Shown: positions 14,376-22,605 of the stretch, piece after piece
Numbering within the stretch: the first letter of the stretch is position 1
How the letters are laid out: every line of letters starts with the position of its first letter
DNA from: a virus
DNA length: 35,869 bases
Reading direction: 5' to 3' (one strand)
IMG/VR virus record: IMGVR_UViG_3300027370_000005
Location: 1 to 35,869 of that record
The notes under the pieces: model-generated
Seen by the model: only the letters and a program-made list of their open reading frames with translations
The model's database searches: none
What the model was told of the DNA's origin: nothing
Translations under genes and position numbers: made by a program

Positions 14376-16054
14376 AACGCTATTTAGCGGCACTTATATT
14401 GTTTTTTGCTACGTTCTCCGCCCCTTCATTTGCGCAGACTGCCTTCAACGCATGGAGTCGGGCAGGAAACATAATTACAGGAACAGGATTCGGGAATCCT
14501 ACTGTCCTCAAAGACACGACCGGATGCGTGATTCTTTCAAGTCCCTGTTTCAAAATGTGGTATGGAAATTTCACTACAGGAAAGCTCTATTATCAGGAAT
14601 CTCTGGACGGTCTGACTTCTTGGACGCCGTACAGCGGGAACCCGATAAGCACAGGGAGCTTCATCGCTTTTCCCACGGTCTTCGAGAACGCCGGAACCTA
14701 CTATCTTTACTCCGGCGAAAACCCGATCATCTTGCAAACTTCAACGAATGGAGTTTCTAGCTGGACGGCGGCGACAAATATTCTTTCTGTCGGCAGCGCT
14801 GGAGCTTGGGATGCTGGCGACTTGGCGCAATTTGTGGTCTTGGGTAACGTCGCCGGAACTTGGTACGCCTACTATAATGGATTCAGTTCTAGCGGTCCTC
14901 AACTTGGCGGGGAAGGGCTCGTAACAGCTACAAGTTTGTCAGGGCCGTGGACAAAATCTCCGAGTAATCCGGTTATCACCAATGCCAACGGAAGTCCGGG
15001 CCCCGGCGCGGCTGTGTCTTTTCTGCAAGTAGGCGGGACTTATTACTGTTACGCAGCAGCCTACTTCAATAACAATTTTTTGACAAGTATAGGACTAGAC
15101 GGAATCATGCGTTGGTCAGCGCCTTCCATTGCCGGTCCGTGGACAGAACTGACCTATCGTGGGAATCAGTTCGCTGTGTATTATGCAGCGTCGGCGGCAG
15201 ATTACCCAACAAACACGATGGGGATAAACCTCGGCGACGTATCCATTTTGGCAGCCAACGGGAACATCTACTTATACTACGACTTGTCGATTGGAGTGGG
15301 AGGCGCGGAAGGGTACATAAACGAAGCTGTTGCTACCGGATATACTCCAGCACAGCTCGTCCGTACTTATGAGGGCGTTGTAGGCGTTCCAATTTCCGGT
15401 GCTCCCCAGTTAAACCTTGTCACGCAGGCTTCAGATAATTTTCAGCGGGCAGGACCGGCTCTAGGCTCAAACTGGACGGTTCTCAATACCAGCCCTTACA
15501 CAAACGCCGTCATCTCTTCAAATCAGGCGGTACCGAGTGCGCTAGGTACATTTGCAGCGGATTGGTGGAATCCCTATTCATGGACCAACGACCAGTGGGC
15601 GCAAATTACTATAGCTCAATTGGCTAATTCCAGTTGCGCCGCAGGCGCAGACATTCGGATGAACGAATCAGGCGCAGCTACGACTTACGAAGTAAGCGCC
15701 GGCGGACCTTTAGGGAGCACATCGGCTAACTGGTTTATAAGAAAAAGAGTAGCGGGGACAACCACTATTCTAGGCAATTTAACCGGGATCTCCTTTAGCG
15801 CTGGCGACACGATTTTGGGAGTTGTAAACGGAACGAATTTGTACATCTACTGGAATGGCTATCTTATCGGTCTGGCGAGCGATTCGTCTTTGACTTCCGG
15901 TGCTGGAGGATTTGATGTTGTGGCTTCGACATCGGCATCCAATGGAGCTATCAGCGCATGGAGCGGCGGAAGTTTTCAAACCGCACCGTTATTGCTGGGT
16001 GCGTCTGTTGGCGGGAAAGCGTCTGTTGGCGGAAAGGCGGGGATTGGAAAATGA
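14372..16054 (+). CDS. Exported beta-propeller (GH43-like) plus lectin-like domain protein, 560 aa
   Basis: A signal peptide (MKRYLAALILFFATFSAPSF, cleaved after Ala21) leads into repeated blades: NPTVLKD...FKMWYG, FPTVFENAGTYYLYSGENP, LAQFVVLGNVAGTWYAYYNG, and DVSILAANGNIYLYYDLS. This blade pattern is that of the five-bladed furanosidase superfamily (GH43/GH32/GH130-like). The usual first Asp-Pro reads Asn42-Pro43, so activity is uncertain. From about residue 352, DNFQRAGPALGSNW and YIYWNGYLIGLASDS suggest a concanavalin/LamG-like sandwich. The C-terminus repeats SVGGKA. It could be a polysaccharide-binding or depolymerising protein acting outside the cell. An ATGA overlap joins it to the fibre gene. 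Confidence 0.68.
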   Translation: MKRYLAALILFFATFSAPSFAQTAFNAWSRAGNIITGTGFGNPTVLKDTTGCVILSSPCFKMWYGNFTTGKLYYQESLDGLTSWTPYSGNPISTGSFIAFPTVFENAGTYYLYSGENPIILQTSTNGVSSWTAATNILSVGSAGAWDAGDLAQFVVLGNVAGTWYAYYNGFSSSGPQLGGEGLVTATSLSGPWTKSPSNPVITNANGSPGPGAAVSFLQVGGTYYCYAAAYFNNNFLTSIGLDGIMRWSAPSIAGPWTELTYRGNQFAVYYAASAADYPTNTMGINLGDVSILAANGNIYLYYDLSIGVGGAEGYINEAVATGYTPAQLVRTYEGVVGVPISGAPQLNLVTQASDNFQRAGPALGSNWTVLNTSPYTNAVISSNQAVPSALGTFAADWWNPYSWTNDQWAQITIAQLANSSCAAGADIRMNESGAATTYEVSAGGPLGSTSANWFIRKRVAGTTTILGNLTGISFSAGDTILGVVNGTNLYIYWNGYLIGLASDSSLTSGAGGFDVVASTSASNGAISAWSGGSFQTAPLLLGASVGGKASVGGKAGIGK

Positions 16055-16076
16055 AACATTCACTACGCGAGGCACG

Positions 16077-16541
16077 ATGCGCCTAAAAGTTTTCGCATGT
16101 TTGCTCCTTTTCACCAGCATAGCACAGGCCTCGCCGTGGTATCGCGACAAGAAAGTGTGGGCCGTGATCGGCTCATCCATCGCGTCCTCAGCGGTAGCAA
16201 CGAAAGAAGCGCACGATTGTCGGGTGCGAAAAGACGCCGGCATTTCTTTCTGCAATGGCGGATACGGCCCTTTTGCCGCACGCGAGGCTGTTCGCATGGT
16301 CGGCGCTTTAGGAACAGATGCTCTCGGACTTTGGGGCCGGCACATGGGCATCAAGGAATGGTCTGTGCTCCCTCTCGGCTATTCAGGATTCAACGTTTAC
16401 GTTGCGGCGCAACAAGCAGGAATAGGTTGCAAGGCTGGGACCTGGCCCGTGTGGGGAACAAAGTACGACTGCCAACCGTGGACATGGGGGACAAATGAGG
16501 CGAAGCCTGATCTTAGCCACATTGCTTTTGTGCGCCACTAG
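16077..16541 (+). CDS. Exported hypothetical protein, 154 aa
   Basis: The ATG at 16077 has GAGG about seven bases upstream; the longer frame before it lies inside the previous gene. The product begins with a short signal peptide (MRLKVFACLLLFTSIAQA), cleaved after Ala18. The mature part has SIASSAVATKEAHDCR, a C-x-n-C pair, and a hydrophobic Gly-rich region around LGTDALGLWGRHMG. I recognise no family. A tiny 11-codon frame at 16051-16086 overlaps the upstream stop and may couple translation. The 3' end overlaps the next gene by 47 bases. Confidence 0.62.
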   Translation: MRLKVFACLLLFTSIAQASPWYRDKKVWAVIGSSIASSAVATKEAHDCRVRKDAGISFCNGGYGPFAAREAVRMVGALGTDALGLWGRHMGIKEWSVLPLGYSGFNVYVAAQQAGIGCKAGTWPVWGTKYDCQPWTWGTNEAKPDLSHIAFVRH

Positions 16542-17478
16542 CTTCCCGGCGCGCGCGCAAGTAGTACAAACTGTCGCTCTTAATACTCCATCTCTGACCG
16601 TCACGCCAAAAGCGGTGAACGATACTTTTGTAGTGGAGTGCGACTACGGGACCACGGGCGTAGTGCCATCGATCGCGGACACCTTGGGGCTGACCTACGC
16701 TCCAGTGGGCACACAGCCGAATACTTCGACAAACCTGGAACAGTTTGTTTTTGTTTCGTCTCCCATCGCCGTGCTCACACAGGACACATTGACATGTGCT
16801 GCCGGTAAAAACTTTGGCGAAATTTACGTTGTCGAGCTGACCGGGCCGCTGACGGTGGATAGCTTCACGCAAACGAATAATACGGCCAGCCCAGCAACAG
16901 GCACGCTTACTACTTCAGCAGGCGATATAGTGCTGGCTTTTTGCGTCACGGGGACGTGCTCCAGCGCCTCGGGATGGGGCGCGCTGACGAATTACGACGA
17001 TAACTTGGTAGCGGAAAACATTGCCCCTACAGTACCGAGCCTCACAGTATCATTCCCCACGACTAGCAACTGGATGCTCACGCTCGTATCTCTTACGCCA
17101 GCCCAGCCTCCGCCGCCTCCCGCTATCACCGTGGGACTGGCAGGCTCAGTCACTCTTGTTGGCGGCGCGCCTGCCGTGCCTATAGCTGTTCACGTGACTG
17201 CAAATCAGTGGAACGGCACGGCTTGGACCTCGCTCGGGAACGCAACGCTAAGCTCGACAGGCGTGCTCGCTGGATCACTTCAAATCAACCCTGCTTATGT
17301 AGACGCGAACGGCAACATTGCGTTTCAGTTTTGCGTGTCGGGCATCCCTGATTGTGTGGCACAGACTTTCCCTCTGGCGATATTCCAGCAGGGAAGTACA
17401 GGAATGACCGTAGGCATCACGCTTTTCTCTTTGGCAGTTCCGGTCCCGAAGAGTTTTTCAGTGAGCTTGACGCCGTGA
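16495..17478 (+). CDS. Exported beta-rich fibre-like protein, 327 aa
   Basis: The protein starts with a signal peptide (MRRSLILATLLLCATSFPAR), cleaved after Ala21 (A-R-A before QVV). The mature part is Thr/Ser/Val-rich, with beta strands and a domain around VECDYGTTGVVPSIADTLGL resembling adhesin-like modules in phage and bacterial surface proteins. A Pro-rich linker (PAQPPPPPA) near residue 205 separates a second domain (TVGLAGSVTLVGGAP and following). Cys occur as close pairs (FCVTGTC; FCVSGIPDC). A role in host contact is likely but unproven. Confidence 0.65.
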   Translation: MRRSLILATLLLCATSFPARAQVVQTVALNTPSLTVTPKAVNDTFVVECDYGTTGVVPSIADTLGLTYAPVGTQPNTSTNLEQFVFVSSPIAVLTQDTLTCAAGKNFGEIYVVELTGPLTVDSFTQTNNTASPATGTLTTSAGDIVLAFCVTGTCSSASGWGALTNYDDNLVAENIAPTVPSLTVSFPTTSNWMLTLVSLTPAQPPPPPAITVGLAGSVTLVGGAPAVPIAVHVTANQWNGTAWTSLGNATLSSTGVLAGSLQINPAYVDANGNIAFQFCVSGIPDCVAQTFPLAIFQQGSTGMTVGITLFSLAVPVPKSFSVSLTP

Positions 17479-17675
17479 GCGCCGCACGACCAATCTTGCC
17501 TTCAGTAGAATCGCGAGAGTCGCTTTCCGCTGCGATAGGGCGTGAGCCAGATTATGTGAAGATTGAGGTAAAATTGTCAGGCGGTGATTTGAAGAACGTG
17601 CGACGGATTTTAGATGGGAAATACGAGCCTCTTGAGGATGCTTGGCTCACAGTTAGGGTGAAGAAAATTGGGTAG
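17475..17675 (+). CDS. Hypothetical small protein, 66 aa
   Basis: The GTG at 17475 overlaps the preceding TGA (GTGA). The product is a compact alpha/beta sequence (DYVKIEVKLSGGDLKNVRRI, then LEDAWLTVRVKKIG) that looks like a folded small domain. Its 3' end overlaps the TTG of the gp10-like gene by eight bases, so its translation may drive that of the downstream gene. No family is recognised. Confidence 0.55.
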   Translation: MSAARPILPSVESRESLSAAIGREPDYVKIEVKLSGGDLKNVRRILDGKYEPLEDAWLTVRVKKIG

Positions 17676-19248
17676 GTTCTCGATTATCGGAGGTTCATAT
17701 ACTTCGCAGTCTTTAACCGCGGACTGCCAGCGCACGGTCAATTTTTACCCCGAAGTGCTTGAGGCCCAAGGCGGCAAATCCGCGATGGCGCTTTATCCCA
17801 CGCCGGGGACGATCATCTTCGCGGTTCTCCCTGCAGGGCCGGTGCGTGCGCAACTCGAAATTAACGGCCGCTATTTCGCTATTGGAGGTCCAAACTTTTG
17901 CGAAGTGCTTGCGAATGGCACCGTAAATGTTATCGGGCAGGTTGCTAACGATAATCTTCCCGCTTCGATGGTTGCGAGCCCCCAGCAACTCCTGATTGCG
18001 GCTGGTGGAAGTCTGTACGTCTACCAGCTCCAAACTCAACCGAACGTGAACGGCACGACCATTGGCGGCGTGATTCCGCCAACGCTTGTTGCCGGCACGT
18101 TCTACATGATCCCGGTTGGCACGTTCACTTTGCCGGGAGGCGCGCAGGGCAATCCGTCGCAGGTGGAATACATCGACGGTTTCTTCTTGGTGCTGATGCG
18201 GGCCTCGCAGACATATTACATTTCAACGCCGCTCGATGCTTCGAGCTGGCCGCCGCTCCAGCAAATCACTGTCACAGTGTTCTCTGACAACATTCAGGGA
18301 TTCATCCAGAACCAGCGTCGCCTACTCGTTCTTGGGCGTAAGCGGTCAACCGTCTACTACGATTCCGGGAGCCTCAATATCTTCGACGTGGATCCGTCTG
18401 GCACGGTTGAGAATGGTTCCGTCGCTATCTTCGGCATGTGCCGCCTCGACAACTCGATTTTCTGGGTTGACCAAGACGAGCGGGGGAACGGCGTTATTCG
18501 GAGGAATTCTGGCTACACCCCAGTTCGAATCAGCAACCACGCTGTCGAGTTTGCGCTGCAAAGCTACCCCACGATTGCTGATTGCGTGGCATATGCCTAC
18601 CAGGACCAGGGTCACAGCTTTGCCGTCTTTTACTTCCCGACAGCGAATAAGACGTGGGTTTACGACGTCGCAACCAGCATGTGGCACGAGCGAAGCTATT
18701 ACAACGTTCTCAACGGCATGGAATCGGCGCACAAGAGCCAGAATCATCAACTCGCGTTCGGCAAGCACCTCGTGGGCGACCCGGGGAGTGGGAATATCTA
18801 TCAGATGGAGATTCCGTCCTTGCAGGCCGGCGTTTGGAGCTTCGTCACGGACAACGGGAACACCATTCGCCGGATGCGAAGGTCACCGCATATCTCGAAA
18901 GAGAACCATTGGATGTTTTACAATCAATTGGTACTCGACGTCGAGACGGGCTTGGGACCGATGCCTCCCTTGCTGGACGGAAGCGGTAATCCCCGCGACC
19001 CGCAAATCATGCTAAGGTGGTCGAAAGATTACGGCCATACGTGGAGCAACACGCACCTTTTGAACTGCGGGCAGGAAGGGAACTATCGAGCCCGCGCACG
19101 CAGGAGTAGAATGGGCCGAGCTCGCGACATGGTTTTTGAGATTGTTTGCACAGACCCGATTGGCTGGCGTTTGATAGACGGCTATCTGGACGCTGATGAC
19201 TTCACGCCGCAACAGAGATTGCCGAATAAGTACGCACAGGTGAGCTGA
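17668..19248 (+). CDS. P22 gp10-like packaged-DNA stabilisation protein
   Basis: The 526-residue product (TTG start; AGGGTGAAG upstream) has the layout of the P22 gp10 family, beta-propeller-like proteins that plug the tail. Its markers are TVNFYPEVLE, MALYPTPGTIIF, FQSY-like strands, a central VEYIDGFFLVLMRASQ and LGRKRSTVYYDSGS, HSFAVFYFPTANKTWVYD, and a late QIMLRWSKDYGHTWS ... RRSRMGRARD region. In P22, gp10 binds gp4 and retains the DNA. The gp4-like protein lies at 11305. Identification is good. Confidence 0.85.
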   Translation: MGRFSIIGGSYTSQSLTADCQRTVNFYPEVLEAQGGKSAMALYPTPGTIIFAVLPAGPVRAQLEINGRYFAIGGPNFCEVLANGTVNVIGQVANDNLPASMVASPQQLLIAAGGSLYVYQLQTQPNVNGTTIGGVIPPTLVAGTFYMIPVGTFTLPGGAQGNPSQVEYIDGFFLVLMRASQTYYISTPLDASSWPPLQQITVTVFSDNIQGFIQNQRRLLVLGRKRSTVYYDSGSLNIFDVDPSGTVENGSVAIFGMCRLDNSIFWVDQDERGNGVIRRNSGYTPVRISNHAVEFALQSYPTIADCVAYAYQDQGHSFAVFYFPTANKTWVYDVATSMWHERSYYNVLNGMESAHKSQNHQLAFGKHLVGDPGSGNIYQMEIPSLQAGVWSFVTDNGNTIRRMRRSPHISKENHWMFYNQLVLDVETGLGPMPPLLDGSGNPRDPQIMLRWSKDYGHTWSNTHLLNCGQEGNYRARARRSRMGRARDMVFEIVCTDPIGWRLIDGYLDADDFTPQQRLPNKYAQVS

Positions 19249-19526
19249 TGGCCCTTCCCCCACTTCCACCACCGCCGCCAAGCCCGACTACCGTGCTCGG
19301 GGAGGACGGATATTTCACCACGGCATGGTCTATCTTCCTCAATTCGCTCTGGACGGCCGTGCGCGCCATCGCAAATCTTGTGGCCCCGCCCGCAACATCA
19401 GCTTCACCGGGCATCGCGGGGCAACTGGCCTTCGATCAAAATTTCCTTTATATTTGCGTGAGAACTAATACAGCGAGCCCGAGCGTGACAGCCTTATGGA
19501 AGAGAATCGCACTGACAAACTTTTAG
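19248..19526 (+). CDS. Hypothetical tail-region protein, 92 aa
   Basis: The ATG shares a base with the upstream TGA. The product starts with a Pro-rich run (PPLPPPPPSP), then FTTAWSIFLNSLWTAVRAI and a beta segment FDQNFLYICVRTNTASPSVT ending ALWKRIALTNF. Small proteins of this pattern (a hydrophobic helix, then a strand and a WKR-ALSxF end) are common next to P22-like tail genes. It overlaps the acyl carrier protein start by 31 bases. Confidence 0.65.
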   Translation: MALPPLPPPPPSPTTVLGEDGYFTTAWSIFLNSLWTAVRAIANLVAPPATSASPGIAGQLAFDQNFLYICVRTNTASPSVTALWKRIALTNF

Positions 19527-19717
19527 AGATGATTGCCGCCGAGGGTAAGATTCCTCGCGAGCGACTCACGCTTTCGACAAAGGTGGAAGACCTCGGCTTG
19601 GACTCCCTCGACTTCATCTCGCTCATTCAGGACATTGGCGAGAAGTTCAAGGAAATCCCGGACAGCAAGATTGCGGGGCTAGAGACGGTGGGCGACATAT
19701 TGAAGGCCATCGAATGA
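19496..19717 (+). CDS. Acyl carrier protein
   Basis: The 73-residue acidic protein has the ACP plan: an N-terminal helix, then LSTKVEDLGLDSLDFISLI with Ser37 in the DSL motif that accepts 4'-phosphopantetheine, and a C-terminal helix (ETVGDILKAIE). The start at 19496 places Ser37 where FabD/FabH-type ACPs have Ser36, so it is preferred to the ATG at 19529 despite the 31-base overlap with the previous gene. ACPs carry acyl chains as thioesters; loading here would need a host phosphopantetheinyl transferase. Its ATG overlap with a GNAT gene and its place beside ejection genes suggest acyl transfer in virion maturation or entry, which is inference. Confidence 0.82.
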   Translation: MEENRTDKLLEMIAAEGKIPRERLTLSTKVEDLGLDSLDFISLIQDIGEKFKEIPDSKIAGLETVGDILKAIE

Positions 19718-20172
19718 GCGTAATCTTCGCCGTGGAGAAATGGTCCGATTGCCTAGCGGAGCTTCGCCCGCTATTTTCGTTGCTGTGGGCTGACGTTGCC
19801 GTGGACAAGGATAGATTCGTCGCGAAGTGCGATGAAGTAAAGTACAAAGCGCTCGAAGATTTGAATATGCTGCACCTCGTAACCGTGCGTGATGGCGAGA
19901 AACTTGTCGGCTATTATCTGGTTTTCATCACACCCAATGGCCACTACGACGGCGCGGGGCCGATGGCTTTCACGGACATGTATTACGTTTTGAAAGAATA
20001 TCGCCGCGGCAACACTGGCATGAAACTTTTTGCATTCGCAGAAGAAACTTGGCGCGCGAAAGGTTGCGTCAAGGCGTACACTTCCCACAAGCTACATCGT
20101 GACCGATCGGCGATGCTGAAAGCTCTCGGCTGGAAGGCGACAGACTTGATTTATTCGAAGGTGCTCGCGTGA
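19714..20172 (+). CDS. GNAT-family acyltransferase, 152 aa
   Basis: The product shows the GNAT fold: HLVTVRDGEKLVGYYLVFI (beta2-beta3), TDMYYVLKEYRRGNTGMKLF (beta4 plus the acyl-CoA loop, here RRGNTG, a loose match to the R-x-x-G-x-G/A consensus), and KLHRDRSAMLKALGWKATD, with the ALGW/ALGF turn, near the C-terminus. It starts at an ATGA overlap with the acyl carrier gene. GNAT proteins are common near DNA-transfer genes of podoviruses, where the substrate is usually unknown. GNAT-fold enzymes such as HlyC use acyl-ACP, so the neighbouring ACP is a candidate donor. It has no evident HlyC-specific motif. Confidence 0.82.
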   Translation: MSVIFAVEKWSDCLAELRPLFSLLWADVAVDKDRFVAKCDEVKYKALEDLNMLHLVTVRDGEKLVGYYLVFITPNGHYDGAGPMAFTDMYYVLKEYRRGNTGMKLFAFAEETWRAKGCVKAYTSHKLHRDRSAMLKALGWKATDLIYSKVLA

Positions 20173-21002
20173 GCGTTGCGGCCATTGGCAGTATTGCGGC
20201 GGCTGGGATAGGAGCGGCTGGAAGCATCGCGTCTGGATCTATGCAAGCGGGCGCGGCAGAGAACGCCCAGCAACTCCAAGCACAAGAAGCGCAAAATTCC
20301 CTAAATTTCCAGGAACAGGAATGGAATACTCAGCAGCAAAACGAGGCTCCCTTCCTCGAAGCCGGGCAAGGTGCCATCGGTAATCTCTCACAGATGGTCA
20401 ACCAGGGCAATGCAGGACAAGGCCCACTGGCTCCGTGGACAGGGACTTTTTCCGCGCCGACAGCAGCGCAAGCCGAAGCGACTCCAGGCTACCAGTTCCA
20501 AGCGCAGCAAGGCGAGCAAGCTGTCCAGAATTCAGCAGCGGCAAGTGGCGGACTACTCACTGGCGGGACGCTCAAAGCCGAGCAGAACTATGGTCAGGGC
20601 CTCGCATCGGAGAACTATCAGAACACGTTCAACAACGCTCTCACGCAGTACCAGACGGCCTACAACACGTTCCAGAACAACGCAGCGAACGCATACAACC
20701 GTGAAGCTGGCATCGCTGGAATTGGGCAGACGGCGGCTAATCAACTCGGCACAGAAGGCCAGCAAGCGGCCAGTAACACCGCGAATATCAATCTTACGAC
20801 CGGCGCACAGCAAGGCGCCGATATTCAGAATGCGGCTTTCCAGACAGCGAGCGGCTATACCGGCGCGGCCAATGCTCTCTCTGGCGGTATAAATAACATT
20901 GGCAGCCTGTCGATGTTGCAACAGATTCTCGCGCAACAGCAACAGCCAAGTATGGCCGCAGCAAATGCTGCGATGCCGTATTCGGTTGACGAGAACGGAT
21001 AA
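20169..21002 (+). CDS. DNA ejection protein, P22 gp7-like
   Basis: The GTG at 20169 overlaps the GNAT stop. The 277-residue product begins with a Gly/Ala-rich, membrane-like segment (IGSIAAAGIGAAGSIASGS), then a Gln/Asn/Ala-rich helical region (QQLQAQEAQNSLNFQEQEW), TPGYQFQAQQGEQAVQNSAA, then GYQF-like repeats and GQTAANQLG. This is the layout of the DNA-transfer proteins of P22 (gp7) and relatives, which leave the capsid with DNA and form a channel in the host envelope. The N-terminal segment fits membrane insertion. Confidence 0.78.
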   Translation: MSVAAIGSIAAAGIGAAGSIASGSMQAGAAENAQQLQAQEAQNSLNFQEQEWNTQQQNEAPFLEAGQGAIGNLSQMVNQGNAGQGPLAPWTGTFSAPTAAQAEATPGYQFQAQQGEQAVQNSAAASGGLLTGGTLKAEQNYGQGLASENYQNTFNNALTQYQTAYNTFQNNAANAYNREAGIAGIGQTAANQLGTEGQQAASNTANINLTTGAQQGADIQNAAFQTASGYTGAANALSGGINNIGSLSMLQQILAQQQQPSMAAANAAMPYSVDENG

Positions 21003-21006
21003 GTGA

Positions 21007-22605
21007 ATGGGATATTTTCCTTCAGCCGCGAACCAGTTGCAGCAACAGCCGAACCCGCTAGATCAGTTCGCGAAAGCGCTGTCCGTCAAGAACATGATTG
21101 GCCAGGGAACGACGCAACAACTCCAGCAACAGGGCATGGCGCTGCAAAATCAGAATGAACAGCAAGCCATCACCGATCGGGCAGCAACGACAAAAGCCAT
21201 GACGGAGTGGGATGGTAAGAACTTTGAAGATTTGCCAGCGCTTGTTCTTAAAAATGGCGGCTCCGCCAATGCCGTCTTTGGTGTGCGCAAGCAACTCCTC
21301 GACCAAAAGCAGGCGCTATCGAAAATTGCTGCCGATGATGCCACGACGGGCAGCAAGAATATGGAAACCTACAAAGGGAAGAATGACCAGATTGCCGGGC
21401 GTGTCCAGTCTTTGAGCGATGTCTCGGACGCGAATCTTCCGCAGGAAGCACACAAGGTAGCGAATAGCCTCGCTACGGATGGCTTGATTGATTCCGCACA
21501 TCACGACCAGTTGATGCAGGTCATCGATTCTTCCTCCGATCCAGGCGCCCTTCGCCAGCAGATGGACCATTACGCAAAGATGCACATGGGAGCGAGTGAG
21601 CTGGCTGGGGACGCTCAGAAGAATTCCGAAGTCTACAAGAACATCCAGCAGGGCAATCTAGCCAAGGCTGAGGCGCTGCAAAAAGGCTCACCGCTTACAG
21701 CGATGGAAACGGACCCGACACACTTTACGGCGGAGAAATTGCCAGGAACAATGGCGTATCTCCAGAGCAAGATCGCGGATCCCAACGCCGACCCGGTAGA
21801 TAAAGCGCGGGCCACACGTCTTTTGAGCACGGCGACGACTGCGCAGAAAATTCAGCTCCAGCAGGACACCGCAAAGAAATCCGCAGATCAAGCGATTCAG
21901 GATGGGGACCCAATTGTGGCGGGACAGCTCCTCCATGACGGGATTGTAGCGCCATCGCAGATCATTTCGGCTCGCAAGCCGGAATTCGCACAAAAGGCGT
22001 TCCAGGCGGCTGCCAGCAAAGGCGATGGCTGGAACGCTCAGCAAGCCGAGGCCAACTTCAAAGTAGCGGGTTCGCAAGCGAACACGGCATTCTTCGGCTC
22101 GGCCAAGTCTCTGACCGACAAAGGCGGCACACTCGACCAGCTTGCCGACGCCGCGAAAGACATCCCCGATGGCCAAATCCCGGTCTTCAACAACATTGCG
22201 GACGTGATGAAAGCGGCGACAGGCAGCGGGCCAGTGGCAAAATATGCGGCTATCCTGCTAGGCGTTGCCGACGACTACTCGAAAGTCATGGGTGGCGGAC
22301 AAGGCAGTGACACTTCGCGCAATCAAGCTTTGTCACTTGCCCCTGCTCAGGCCAGCCCTGAAGCGCGCGCAGCGGCCATTGAAGGAATCCGGGGATCTGT
22401 AAATTCACAGAAAAACTCTCGCATCGGCTCGAACCCGGTCTTGCAGAAGATGTATGGAGATCAGCCTGGCGGACCCTCTGGCGCTCCGAAAATTCCTGGG
22501 CCTGGCACCGCTAAATTCCACTACTCAGGCGCGAAGGGTGAAATTTTCTCGGACGACGGCAAAACATGGTACGACGCGAAAGGCGTCCCGGTCACTGCGA
22601 AATAA
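21007..22605 (+). CDS. Internal/ejection virion protein, 532 aa
   Basis: The long helical, Gln/Ala/Lys-rich product starts PSAANQLQQQPNPLDQFAKA and lacks Cys. The C-terminal third holds YAAILLGVADDYSKVMGGGQ, SDTSRNQALSLAPAQASPEA and SQKNSRIGSNPVLQKMYGD, a conserved-looking segment typical of large internal virion proteins in podoviruses. Its position, directly after the gp7-like protein and before a second large internal protein, fits the P22 gp7-gp20-gp16 ejection set. The precise equivalence to gp20 or gp16 is inferred from order. Confidence 0.72.
   Translation: MGYFPSAANQLQQQPNPLDQFAKALSVKNMIGQGTTQQLQQQGMALQNQNEQQAITDRAATTKAMTEWDGKNFEDLPALVLKNGGSANAVFGVRKQLLDQKQALSKIAADDATTGSKNMETYKGKNDQIAGRVQSLSDVSDANLPQEAHKVANSLATDGLIDSAHHDQLMQVIDSSSDPGALRQQMDHYAKMHMGASELAGDAQKNSEVYKNIQQGNLAKAEALQKGSPLTAMETDPTHFTAEKLPGTMAYLQSKIADPNADPVDKARATRLLSTATTAQKIQLQQDTAKKSADQAIQDGDPIVAGQLLHDGIVAPSQIISARKPEFAQKAFQAAASKGDGWNAQQAEANFKVAGSQANTAFFGSAKSLTDKGGTLDQLADAAKDIPDGQIPVFNNIADVMKAATGSGPVAKYAAILLGVADDYSKVMGGGQGSDTSRNQALSLAPAQASPEARAAAIEGIRGSVNSQKNSRIGSNPVLQKMYGDQPGGPSGAPKIPGPGTAKFHYSGAKGEIFSDDGKTWYDAKGVPVTAK

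Noticed and set aside
19714-20172. HlyC-type toxin-activating acyltransferase
   Set aside because: The fold is GNAT but the specific HlyC residues and length are not seen; only the acyl-ACP use is analogous.
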